5,267 nucleotides of DNA. Origin: an uncultured Porticoccus sp. (lineage in GTDB: Bacteria > Pseudomonadota > Gammaproteobacteria > Pseudomonadales > Porticoccaceae). Position 1 is the stretch's first letter; the number at the start of each line of letters is the position of its first letter. A program made the translations under genes and the position numbers. The DNA is taken from assembly GCA_950063125.1 (NCBI GenBank), contig CATLZI010000162.1, forward strand, positions 1 to 5,267, read 5' to 3'. Shown here piece after piece: positions 1 to 5,267 of this stretch. The notes beneath the pieces are model-generated. The model saw only the letters and a program-made list of their open reading frames with translations. It made no database searches and had not been told where the DNA came from.

Positions 1-546
1 CGCGTTTCAGGTGAAAGCACCCAGAATCTCGGCGTAGTTCCCGACATCGAACTGCCTGCATTTTATGATGCTGAAATCGTTGGCGAAAGCAGCGAAAAAA
101 ATGCACTTCCTTGGGACAAAATAAATGCCGTCCCCCATCGCCGCTATAACCTGACAGATCTACCCGTTGACAGATTGGTTGAACGTCACAAGTCCCGACT
201 CAGCCAGGATCCCGACCTCCGCTACCTCAGTGATGAGCTGACACTGATGAAAGAGCGCAGAGCACAGCAATCGATATCACTGAATGAAGAGCAACGTCGC
301 CAAGAGGCCAAGGAGTATGATTTAACAAGGTTGGCCATTGAAAACAAACGCCGGTCTGCAAAGGGATTAGCGCCCTATGAGACCGTCGAGGAATGGCAGG
401 CAGAAAATTCTGTCGACGCTGACCCGGATGGGGAGATGACAATACCGCTGCCAGAACGCGATCCACTACTCTATGAGACCGGCAATATCTTTGCCGATGT
501 ACTGATAATGAGTGATGCCAGATCCATGTTGGTACAACAGCCTTGA
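1..546 (+). CDS. prc: Tail-specific (carboxy-terminal) protease Prc, C-terminal part (5' end outside window)
   Basis: The reading frame is open from base 1 to the TGA at 544-546 and gives 181 residues. Prc is a periplasmic Ser-Lys protease with a PDZ domain that trims or degrades envelope proteins, such as penicillin-binding protein 3 in E. coli. What remains is the last strand region after the catalytic domain (RVSGESTQ, then GVVPDIELP) followed by the helical C-terminal DUF3340-type domain. Landmarks shared with E. coli Prc, as I recall it, are NALPWD, a DPDLRYL segment (E. coli DPEFQNI), a charged helix containing SLNEEQRR, LAIENKRR, and the terminal DPLLYETGNI (E. coli DPYLDETVNI). The catalytic Ser and Lys and the PDZ domain lie upstream of the window. 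A TTG at 175 could be misread as a start, but homology runs through it to base 1. No strong terminator follows the stop. Confidence 0.93.
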   Translation, partial: RVSGESTQNLGVVPDIELPAFYDAEIVGESSEKNALPWDKINAVPHRRYNLTDLPVDRLVERHKSRLSQDPDLRYLSDELTLMKERRAQQSISLNEEQRRQEAKEYDLTRLAIENKRRSAKGLAPYETVEEWQAENSVDADPDGEMTIPLPERDPLLYETGNIFADVLIMSDARSMLVQQP

Positions 547-703
547 ACCAATAACAGCCCTGAGCCGGTAGACAGCTTGAGCCGATGCACAGCCTGACCA
601 GCTGTGATCTGATATTATCCATCAGCTTGAAGTCAATCAAAGTAGCCGGATGACCAACTAAAAAGTATGCTCGGAACACCTGCTGTGACCGCTGGAACAA
701 GAC

Positions 704-1516
704 ATGTATATCGTTTCTTTTAACGTAAACGGGTTGCGCGCCCGCCTTCATCAGCTGAAAGCCGTTATCGACAAATATGCTCCGGATGTTATCGGCCTCC
801 AGGAAACCAAGGTTGAAGATGCGCTGTTTCCCATCGATCAGATACAGGAAATGGGTTACGATGCAATTTATCACGGTCAGAAAGGTCACTATGGCGTTGC
901 CCTGCTCTACCGGACACCCATCTCTGACCACATGAGGGGGCTACCTGGCAATCCGGAAGACCACCAGAGAAGGCTGATTTACGGAAAATTCGCGCTTAAC
1001 AACCGTACAGTCCATGTCTATAACGGGTACTTCCCCCAGGGCGAAAACCGAAGCCACCCTCAGAAATTCCCCTGTAAAGAGCAGTTCTACAAAGACCTAA
1101 CACACCATTTATCGAGCGCTCACACCAATGGCGACCACGTCATTGTGATGGGTGATATGAACATAGCCCCTCTCGACCGCGATATTGGTATTGGCGACGA
1201 AAACCGCAAACGCTGGCTGCGCAGTGGTAAATGCTGTTTTCTGCCCGAAGAGCGGACATGGCTATTTAGCCTCCAGAACCTGGCACTGAAAGACAGTTTT
1301 GATTATTTTCATCCGGAAGAACCCAACCGATTCAGTTGGTTCGACTACCGCAGCCGGGGGTTTGAAGCAGCACCGAAGCGTGGTCTCCGAATTGACCTTA
1401 TTCTCGCCTCGGAAAACCTCCTACCTATTACCACGGATGCCGGTATTGATTACCAGATCAGAGCCATGGAAAAACCCTCTGACCACTGCCCAATCTGGTT
1501 GTCTCTCGAGCCCTGA
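704..1516 (+). CDS. xthA: Exodeoxyribonuclease III (class II AP endonuclease)
   Basis: This is a complete 270-residue protein of the exonuclease III / AP endonuclease 1 family; E. coli XthA is 268. The enzyme acts in cytoplasmic base-excision repair. It cuts 5' to abasic sites, clears blocked 3' ends and degrades duplex DNA 3'-to-5', using a divalent metal. The whole active site is visible: N7 (SFNVNGLRAR), E34 (GLQETK), Y109 (NGYFPQGE), D151 and N153 (GDMNIAP), D231 (RGLRIDL), and the D260-H261 pair (KPSDHCP). W212 (FSWFDYRS), which contacts the abasic site, is also kept. The stretch GIGDENRKRWLRSGKC is nearly identical to E. coli. ATG 704 is preceded by GGAA at 694-697 with a 6-base spacer and gives the family's normal N-terminus (MYIVSFN). 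No convincing promoter was found in the 157 bases upstream. No terminator follows, so reading into the next gene 72 bases away is possible. Confidence 0.97.
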   Translation: MYIVSFNVNGLRARLHQLKAVIDKYAPDVIGLQETKVEDALFPIDQIQEMGYDAIYHGQKGHYGVALLYRTPISDHMRGLPGNPEDHQRRLIYGKFALNNRTVHVYNGYFPQGENRSHPQKFPCKEQFYKDLTHHLSSAHTNGDHVIVMGDMNIAPLDRDIGIGDENRKRWLRSGKCCFLPEERTWLFSLQNLALKDSFDYFHPEEPNRFSWFDYRSRGFEAAPKRGLRIDLILASENLLPITTDAGIDYQIRAMEKPSDHCPIWLSLEP

Positions 1517-1527
1517 TGAAAAGATCT

Positions 1528-1556
1528 TGTCAACCGATACCTCACCGGTACGTTCT
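1528..1556 (+). promoter_or_regulatory. Candidate ECF-type promoter ahead of the His-rich gene
   Basis: TGTCAAC (1528-1534) is followed, after 16 bases, by CGTTCT (1551-1556). Many ECF promoters have an AAC core at -35 and CGT at -10, and Bacillus SigW sites are TGAAAC-N16-CGTA; the AAC-to-CGT spacing here matches exactly. Transcription would begin near 1560, about 30 bases before ATG 1589. This sits at the head of a cluster that encodes an ECF-like sigma factor, so autoregulation is plausible. The motif is short and could occur by chance. A sigma-70 reading (TTGTCA at 1527 with a poor -10, TACGTT, at 1549) is weaker. Confidence 0.35.
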
Positions 1557-1588
1557 AAGGAGCATTACTGGAAACTGGAGTACCCGGC

Positions 1589-1945
1589 ATGCAAAAATTT
1601 CCCATTATCGGCCTGCTGGCCACCTCAATCATATTTGGCATGGCGCCGGCCCTGGCCGGGGATCGCGACCACAAACCGAATTTCCGTGCTGAGCATCGGC
1701 ATGAACACCCGCGCAATGATCGCGTAAGCCATCGGGACGATTATCGATATTATCAAAGGTATGACCAATACCGTGATCGCAGGTTTTATTCACACGACAA
1801 CAGGCACTACAAGTACAGAAAACACTATGGTCATTCCGGCAGGCACAAAAAAAATGATCACTATCGGAGAAGTATCTCGGATGATTACATCTACATCATT
1901 GGTGGGGCAGTGCTGTTAAATGAAATATTGCATCACCGTCATTGA
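1589..1945 (+). CDS. Small exported His/Arg/Tyr-rich protein, function unknown
   Basis: I do not recognise a named family for this 118-residue protein. Residues 1-23 form a clear Sec signal peptide: a Lys at position 3, a hydrophobic core, then the cleavage motif ALA before GD. The mature part of about 95 residues contains 14 His, 17 Arg and 12 Tyr and no Cys. It is mostly low-complexity, hydrophilic and strongly basic (for example HRHEH at 36-40 and DDYRYYQRY at 50-58). It ends in a short hydrophobic segment, YIYIIGGAVLLNEIL (100-114), followed by HHRH. The start is supported by GGAG at 1577-1580, 8 bases before the ATG. The next gene encodes an ECF-like sigma factor, so this may be its target or part of the same stress response. 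His clusters could bind metal ions such as Ni, Cu or Zn, but that is inference from composition. An A8 run (1847-1854) lies inside the gene. Confidence 0.8.
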   Translation: MQKFPIIGLLATSIIFGMAPALAGDRDHKPNFRAEHRHEHPRNDRVSHRDDYRYYQRYDQYRDRRFYSHDNRHYKYRKHYGHSGRHKKNDHYRRSISDDYIYIIGGAVLLNEILHHRH

Positions 1946-1956
1946 CAGAGCGCCAG

Positions 1957-1990
1957 TTGTCCATATTGCTGACCTTATTGGATAATCCAA
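1957..1990 (+). promoter_or_regulatory. Candidate sigma-70 promoter with palindrome over the -10, before the sigma gene
   Basis: TTGTCC (1957-1962) and GATAAT (1981-1986) are separated by 18 bases and match the sigma-70 consensus at 4/6 and 5/6 positions. The perfect palindrome TTGGATAATCCAA (1978-1990, 6-base arms, 1-base centre) covers the -10, where a repressor would typically bind. Transcription would start near 1993, about 40 bases before ATG 2032. This would give the sigma gene its own basal promoter besides readthrough from the His-rich gene. It also argues against the upstream TTG start at 1942. Confidence 0.35.
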
Positions 1991-2031
1991 CAGGTAACGA
2001 CAAAAGGAACGGGACCCTGACACAGCAATCT

Positions 2032-2568
2032 ATGGAAAACTTTTTGTCGTCGGTAGAGCGCAGGGCCTACGCCATCGCAGTAACCTCCCTTACCGACAGG
2101 GAGGATGCGCTGGATATTGTGCAGGAGGCCATGACCCAGCTGGTGGTCAGCTATGCACATAAGCCATGCGACGAATGGCGCCCGTTGTTTTATCGAATAT
2201 TACAAAGCAAAATCAATGACTTGCACCGTAAAAGAAAATTTCAGAGACAGTTTAAAGGATGGCTTTCCCACTTCAGGGACAAACAGGGCGACGAGACCGA
2301 AGAAGACCCTATCGAAGCTGTTGCAGGGCCTGACAGTACAACGCCGCATACACGGCATGAGCGCGAGCGCCAGATAAGCGTTTTGAAAGAGGCGTTGACC
2401 CGCCTTCCCCCTCGTCAACAACAGGTTTTTATGTTGCGCTGCTGGGAAGGCCTCAGCACAAAAGAAACAGCAATAGCCATGAAGTGCAGTGAGGGCAGCG
2501 TTAAAACCCATTATTCCCGGGCATTAATCAAGCTTCGGGACACACTGGGAGATTATTGGTATGACTGA
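2032..2568 (+). CDS. RNA polymerase sigma factor, sigma-70 family, ECF type
   Basis: This 178-residue protein has the two-domain layout of ECF (group IV) sigma factors, which bind core RNA polymerase and direct it to a small promoter set. Region 2 spans about residues 1-70, with the DALDIVQEAM helix (25-34) that binds core polymerase and EWRPLFYRILQSKINDLHRKR (48-68 by position) for -10 recognition. A charged linker follows (71-113). Region 4 (114-172) has LPPRQQQVFMLR and a helix-turn-helix (LSTKETAIAMKCSEGSVKTH, 141-160) for the -35. The N-terminus MENFLSSVERRAY is typical of its relatives. The start is uncertain. ATG 2032 lacks a clear ribosome site. CTG 2017, in frame, has AAGGAA 7 bases upstream. 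TTG 1942 would add 30 residues unlike the family and has no ribosome site. The gene overlaps the next by 8 bases, the usual coupling of a sigma gene to its regulator. I cannot assign a named ECF group. Confidence 0.9.
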   Translation: MENFLSSVERRAYAIAVTSLTDREDALDIVQEAMTQLVVSYAHKPCDEWRPLFYRILQSKINDLHRKRKFQRQFKGWLSHFRDKQGDETEEDPIEAVAGPDSTTPHTRHERERQISVLKEALTRLPPRQQQVFMLRCWEGLSTKETAIAMKCSEGSVKTHYSRALIKLRDTLGDYWYD

Positions 2569-2890
2569 TCTAGAGAAACAACTACAGGACACCTTGCGTC
2601 ACTCTGAAAACGGGCTTGACGCTGCAACAGCCCGTCGCCTTGTGGCAGCAAGAAACACGGCTCTCAATGCGGTCAATCAGCACAAGTGGCCAAGGGTTTT
2701 TATCCCGGTTGTCAGCATGGCAGCAATCTCCCTGGTAGCAGTGATATTGGTGTTCTCACCACCCACACAAAATCTGCAGCAAAATAGCTCCCCTCAAGAA
2801 GAGTTGATGCTCAGTGAAGAAATCGATCTTTACGAAGATATGGAATTCTATTCCTGGCTGGCCAGCGACACGTCCAATCTGAAGGGCTGA
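2561..2890 (+). CDS. Single-pass membrane protein, DUF3619-like, putative anti-sigma factor
   Basis: This 109-residue protein overlaps the sigma gene's last 8 bases and so is probably translationally coupled to it; GGGA (2547-2550) is the likely ribosome site. Residues 1-44 are hydrophilic and helix-prone, with a net positive stretch (TARRLVAARN) before the membrane. One transmembrane helix spans about 46-65 (VFIPVVSMAAISLVAVILVF). The positive-inside rule puts the N-terminus in the cytoplasm. The periplasmic tail (67-109) is strongly acidic, with 9 Asp/Glu against one Lys, and ends in EEIDLYEDMEFYSWLA. Similar small proteins of the DUF3619 type sit directly after sigma genes in other proteobacteria, usually before a DUF3106 gene; this is recalled, not searched. 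Position and topology suggest an anti-sigma factor. However, it has no Cys and so lacks the zinc-binding HxxxCxxC motif of ZAS anti-sigmas. The cytoplasmic part is also short, comparable to CnrY. Confidence 0.8.
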   Translation: MTDLEKQLQDTLRHSENGLDAATARRLVAARNTALNAVNQHKWPRVFIPVVSMAAISLVAVILVFSPPTQNLQQNSSPQEELMLSEEIDLYEDMEFYSWLASDTSNLKG

Positions 2891-2893
2891 TAC

Positions 2894-3367
2894 ATGTATA
2901 AAAGCATATTCTATCGCGGTTATTTTTTACGAGCTGTGTTCACCTTTGTCCTGATTTGGACCTGCTCACTGCCTGGACAGGCCTACCAGGGTGAATCTTT
3001 TGTCCCGGCCAATAGCCATCTCAGTCAGGTCAAAAATCCCTTCGAGGCTACCGCAAGCCATCCTCATTATGCTGAAAAAGACAAAGTTCACCCTTCCAAA
3101 CACCACAAGAAGGACTGGAAGCATCGTTATGAATCGATGACGCCTGCAGAGAGAGAAAAACTGGAGAAACGACGTGAGTATTTTAAATCACTTTCGCCGG
3201 AAGAGCGCCAACGCATCCATCAGGCACGTGAAAAATTTCGTAGCCTGCCCCCTGAGAAACGGGAAGCGTTAAAAGAACAATGGCGCAGCATGTCACCTGA
3301 ACAGCGAAAGGAATTCCACAGAAAGATTGGTCGGGATGGCAACTTCTCAGAAAAAAACAGGGACTAA
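2894..3367 (+). CDS. Exported DUF3106-type protein with S-(M/L)-x-P-x-x-R repeats
   Basis: This is a 157-residue protein. The N-terminus (1-30) has positive residues, a hydrophobic core (AVFTFVLIWTCSLP) and a GQA cleavage site, so it is probably a Sec signal peptide; an uncleaved anchor is possible. A low-complexity region with His and Lys (56-77) follows. Then come four copies of a motif: SMTPAER (81), SLSPEER (99), SLPPEKR (117) and SMSPEQR (132), spaced 18, 18 and 15 residues apart. Each begins a predicted charged helix. This is the DUF3106 pattern. It also recalls the LTxxQ motifs of the periplasmic Spy/CpxP chaperones and ZraP/CnrX-type sensors, though I claim no homology. AAGGG (2882-2886) lies 7 bases before ATG 2894, and the gene starts 3 bases after the previous stop. 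As the last gene of the cluster it may act in the periplasm on the membrane protein encoded before it. Confidence 0.82.
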   Translation: MYKSIFYRGYFLRAVFTFVLIWTCSLPGQAYQGESFVPANSHLSQVKNPFEATASHPHYAEKDKVHPSKHHKKDWKHRYESMTPAEREKLEKRREYFKSLSPEERQRIHQAREKFRSLPPEKREALKEQWRSMSPEQRKEFHRKIGRDGNFSEKNRD

Positions 3368-3394
3368 AAAACCGGCCAGAAGACCGGTTTTTTT
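3366..3394. terminator. Bidirectional intrinsic terminator between convergent operons
   Basis: The left arm AAAAAACCGG (3366-3375) pairs perfectly with CCGGTTTTTT (3384-3393) around an 8-base loop. Seven Ts (3388-3394) end the plus-strand transcript. The matching A run at 3366-3371 gives a U run to minus-strand transcripts. It overlaps the stop codon of the DUF3106-type gene and lies 16 bases past the etfA stop, so it can serve both. Confidence 0.9.
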
Positions 3395-3410
3395 ACAGTT
3401 TACCCATCAC

Positions 3411-4340
3411 TCAGAGCTGCGCTTCAATGGCGGGAATCAGCTCAAACAAATCACCGACCAGACCATAATCTGCCACTTGGAAAATAGGTGCCTCCGGATC
3501 TTTGTTAATCGCTACAATGACTTTGCTATCTTTCATACCTGCCAGATGCTGAATCGCGCCTGAAATACCAACGGCAATATACAGGTCCGGTGCAACAATT
3601 TTACCTGTCTGGCCCACCTGCATATCATTTGGCACGAAGCCGGCATCCACTGCTGCACGGGATGCTCCCATTGCCGCACCCAGCTTGTCGACCAGCTTTT
3701 CCAGCATAGCGAAACCCTCGCTACTGCCCATGCCACGACCACCGGCAACCACGACCCGGGCAGAGGTCAATTCCGGGCGCTCGGAAACGGCCAGCTCCTG
3801 GCCTACAAAGGTACATGTATCCTGGTTGTGTACACTGGAAATCTGTTCAATGGTGGCACTGCCTCCCTCTGCCGCAGCCGCCTCAAAAGCCGTGGAGCGC
3901 ACAGTGAGCACCTTAACTTCATCGCTGCTTTGCACTGTCGCGATGACATTGCCCGCATACACTGGCCGCTTGAAGGTGTCCGGGCTTATTACCTCGCTGA
4001 TATCTGAAATAGCCTGCATATCAAGCAGAGCAGCCACTCGCGGCATCAGATTTTTTCCAGTCGTGCTGGCTGGCGCCAGGACATGACTGAAACCCTCGGC
4101 AAGCTCGGCAACCAGGGGGGCCATATTCTCGGCCAGGTGATGACTATAGACCGGATTGTCAGCCAGCAGCACTTTTTTGATACCAGACACCTTTGACAGT
4201 GTGTCAGCCACGCCGGCGCAATTGGAGCCCGCCACCAATACGACAATATCACCACCAATCGCCTGCGCCGCGCTGACACTGTTCAGCGTCGAAAGCCTAA
4301 GATCACTGTTATCATGTTCAGCAATAATCAGAATACTCAT
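3411..4340 (-). CDS. etfA: Electron transfer flavoprotein, alpha subunit
   Basis: This 309-residue protein is full length for bacterial EtfA. With EtfB it forms a soluble FAD- and AMP-binding heterodimer that collects electrons from acyl-CoA and other dehydrogenases and passes them to the membrane ETF:quinone oxidoreductase. The N-terminal domain (1-185) starts [10 protein letters not shown] and carries the [19 protein letters not shown] segment (86-104). The C-terminal FAD domain contains [11 protein letters not shown] (196-206), [10 protein letters not shown] (225-234), QVGQTGK (241-247), the family signature [13 protein letters not shown] (253-265) continuing to VIVAIN (274-279), and [14 protein letters not shown] (284-297). 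All expected FAD-contact motifs are present. Its ATG shares one base with the etfB stop (TGATG), so the two are translationally coupled. AAGG lies 7 bases upstream of the start. This is the housekeeping beta-oxidation type, not a FixB-like bifurcating variant, judging by overall resemblance. Confidence 0.97.
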   Translation of the reverse strand: MSILIIAEHDNSDLRLSTLNSVSAAQAIGGDIVVLVAGSNCAGVADTLSKVSGIKKVLLADNPVYSHHLAENMAPLVAELAEGFSHVLAPASTTGKNLMPRVAALLDMQAISDISEVISPDTFKRPVYAGNVIATVQSSDEVKVLTVRSTAFEAAAAEGGSATIEQISSVHNQDTCTFVGQELAVSERPELTSARVVVAGGRGMGSSEGFAMLEKLVDKLGAAMGASRAAVDAGFVPNDMQVGQTGKIVAPDLYIAVGISGAIQHLAGMKDSKVIVAINKDPEAPIFQVADYGLVGDLFELIPAIEAQL

Positions 4341-5092
4341 CAGATCACCTTCGCTTCATTTTTCAGTTTGTCCATCAACTCCTCAACACCGGCCACTTTA
4401 ATACCCGCCGCTCGCTGCGCAGGCAGTTCAACCTTTAGCAGCTTAACGCGCGGCGAAATGGAAACACCCAGCTCATCCGGGGTCGAAGTATCCAGAGGTT
4501 TCTTTTTGGCCTTCATAATATTGGGGAGAGAGGCATAGCGCGGTTCATTTAAGCGCAGATCGGCAGTCACAATTGCCGGCAAGGTAAGCGCCAGTGTTTG
4601 TAACCCGCCATCAATCTCACGGGTAACCGTCGCCTTATTGTCACCCGTCAGCTCAAGTTTTGATGCAAAGGTGCCCTGAGGGTACCCAGTCAGCGCCGCG
4701 AGCATTTGCCCGGTCTGATTATTATCACCGTCAATGGACTGTTTACCCATCAGAACAAGGTCCGGTTGTTCGCGATCACACAACACTTTCAGACACTTGG
4801 CGATGGCCAAGGGCTCGAGCACATCTTCTGTAACAACCAACAGAGCTCTGTCTGCGCCCAGTGCCAGTGCCGTACGCAACTGTTCCTGAGCCTGTTGAGG
4901 CCCTATTGAAACGACAACAATTTCATTGACAAGGCCCTGCTCCTTGAGACGTACTGCCTCCTCCACAGCAATTTCGCAGAAAGGATTAATCGACATTTTG
5001 ACATTATTGAGATCAACGTCGGCAGCATCGGCTCGGGGTCTCACCTTGACGTTGTAGTCCACCACGCGCTTGATAGCGACAAGTACTTTCAT
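4340..5092 (-). CDS. etfB: Electron transfer flavoprotein, beta subunit
   Basis: This 250-residue protein matches the usual length of EtfB, the AMP-binding partner of EtfA. The N-terminus [18 protein letters not shown] is the family standard. [18 protein letters not shown] (34-51), the nucleotide-binding [11 protein letters not shown] (119-129) and the family signature [10 protein letters not shown]...LPAIVTA (156-177) follow. The segment [17 protein letters not shown] (182-198) is the recognition loop that docks dehydrogenases; L189 corresponds to the anchoring Leu195 of human ETF-beta. The start at 5092 is chosen because AAAGGG (5099-5104) lies 6 bases upstream. The longer frame from 5113 would add seven residues (MNFKGYS) that cover this ribosome site. 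etfB is first in the operon and overlaps etfA by one base. Confidence 0.97.
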   Translation of the reverse strand: MKVLVAIKRVVDYNVKVRPRADAADVDLNNVKMSINPFCEIAVEEAVRLKEQGLVNEIVVVSIGPQQAQEQLRTALALGADRALLVVTEDVLEPLAIAKCLKVLCDREQPDLVLMGKQSIDGDNNQTGQMLAALTGYPQGTFASKLELTGDNKATVTREIDGGLQTLALTLPAIVTADLRLNEPRYASLPNIMKAKKKPLDTSTPDELGVSISPRVKLLKVELPAQRAAGIKVAGVEELMDKLKNEAKVI

Positions 5093-5098
5093 GGAATA

Positions 5099-5104
5099 CC
5101 CTTT
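5099..5104 (-). promoter_or_regulatory. Ribosome binding site deciding the etfB start
   Basis: AAAGGG on the minus strand sits 6 bases before ATG 5092. It selects that start over the in-frame ATG at 5113, which has no comparable site upstream. Confidence 0.75.
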
Positions 5105-5116
5105 GAAATTCATTGG

Positions 5117-5136
5117 TTAGCATTGAGGGGTGCTAA
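5117..5136. repeat. Inverted repeat TTAGCA-N8-TGCTAA in the etf leader
   Basis: Perfect 6-base arms (5117-5122 and 5131-5136) flank 8 bases. The repeat touches the proposed -10 of the etf promoter and covers its expected start point. That suits a repressor operator or a small 5'-leader hairpin. I do not match it to a known fatty-acid regulator site such as FadR or PsrA. Confidence 0.45.
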
Positions 5137-5164
5137 TCATGCCGCCACCATCAAGCCAAATCAA
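5136..5164 (-). promoter_or_regulatory. Candidate sigma-70 promoter of etfBA
   Basis: Read on the minus strand, TTGATT (5164-5159) and CATGAT (5141-5136) are separated by 17 bases; each matches the consensus at 4/6 positions. Transcription would start near 5129, about 37 bases before the etfB ATG. The distance and orientation fit, but neither hexamer is strong. Confidence 0.4.
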
Positions 5165-5170
5165 GGCAAA
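5151..5170. repeat. Tandem decamer pair at the etf -35 region
   Basis: TCAAGCCAAA (5151-5160) is followed directly by TCAAGGCAAA (5161-5170), with one mismatch. The 10-base period is about one helical turn, so both copies face the same side of the DNA. They straddle the proposed -35, where a regulator could bind as a dimer. Chance repetition cannot be excluded. Confidence 0.4.
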
Positions 5171-5232
5171 GGGCGGTTTTCAGACAATCAATTACTGACC
5201 TCGTAGTACTGACTGGCGGGTCCTAAATCCGC

Positions 5233-5262
5233 ATGGCACCGTGGGTCTATACAGGCTAGAAT
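5233..5262 (+). promoter_or_regulatory. Possible divergent promoter reading out of the window
   Basis: ATGGCA (5233-5238) and TAGAAT (5257-5262) are separated by 18 bases and match sigma-70 hexamers at 4/6 and 5/6 positions. No plus-strand gene starts before the window ends. In Pseudomonas-like genomes the ETF:quinone oxidoreductase gene often diverges from etfBA, which would suit this position, but nothing in the window proves it. Confidence 0.22.
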
Positions 5263-5267
5263 TCACA

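Noticed and set aside
572..625. Weak inverted repeats between prc and xthA (ACAGCT/AGCTGT and CTGAT/ATCAG)
   Set aside because: Arms of 5-6 bases with long or AT-rich loops and no T run. They are not convincing as a terminator or operator, and no promoter could be supported in this gap.
227..931. 234-codon open frame on the minus strand
   Set aside because: It lies antisense to prc and xthA, both secure by homology, and its translation resembles no protein I know. It is a shadow of the coding strand.
1299..1727. 142-codon open frame on the plus strand
   Set aside because: It overlaps the active-site-bearing end of xthA and the signal peptide of the His-rich gene in another frame and has no family features.
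3327..3563. Plus-strand frame running through the terminator into etfA antisense
   Set aside because: It crosses a strong hairpin terminator and overlaps two better genes. An A7 run at 3351-3357 could shift the DUF3106 frame into it, but nothing suggests that this happens.
3685..4086. 133-codon plus-strand frame antisense to etfA
   Set aside because: Low-complexity Ser/Thr/Ala translation typical of an antisense shadow of an Ala-rich gene.
5093..5113. Longer etfB start at ATG 5113
   Set aside because: It would add seven residues absent from the family and would put the AAAGGG ribosome site inside the coding region.
5234..5250. TGGCAC resembling the -24 element of a sigma-54 promoter
   Set aside because: The required GC at -12 (TTGC-like) is missing at the correct spacing.

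Overview
The window looks like chromosomal DNA from a Gammaproteobacterium. The truncated tail protease and the exonuclease III both align closely, from memory, with their E. coli counterparts, and etfB-etfA lie in the usual order. GC content is moderate. The gene set would fit a marine or environmental lineage related to Cellvibrionales or Pseudomonadales, but that placement is an inference from family resemblance. No mobile element, CRISPR array, tRNA or rRNA was seen.

Layout, left to right. Bases 1-546 (+) are the 3' end of a tail-specific protease gene (prc). After a gap of 157 bases comes a complete exonuclease III gene (xthA, 704-1516, +). A four-gene plus-strand cluster follows: a small exported protein very rich in His, Arg and Tyr (1589-1945), a sigma-70-family (ECF-type) sigma factor (2032-2568), a short single-pass membrane protein that overlaps the sigma gene by 8 bases and is positioned like an anti-sigma factor (2561-2890), and an exported DUF3106-type protein with four S-(M/L)-x-P-x-x-R repeats (2894-3367). 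A hairpin terminator that can work in both directions (3366-3394) separates this cluster from the convergent minus-strand operon etfB-etfA (5092 down to 3411). That operon encodes both subunits of electron transfer flavoprotein. Bases 5093-5267 hold the etf promoter region and possibly a divergent promoter for a gene outside the window.

The least ordinary part is the sigma-factor cluster. Its architecture (sigma factor, single-pass membrane protein with an acidic outer tail, exported helical repeat protein) resembles envelope-stress or metal-sensing ECF systems such as CnrYXH. Here a His-rich exported protein precedes it. Two promoter-like elements are visible in it. One is an ECF-like site ahead of the His-rich gene (AAC, 16 bases, CGT), which could mean the sigma factor controls its own cluster. 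The other is a sigma-70-like site in the 86-base gap before the sigma gene, with a perfect 13-base palindrome over its -10. The signal being sensed cannot be read from the sequence. The etf operon and the prc and xthA genes are ordinary housekeeping genes.
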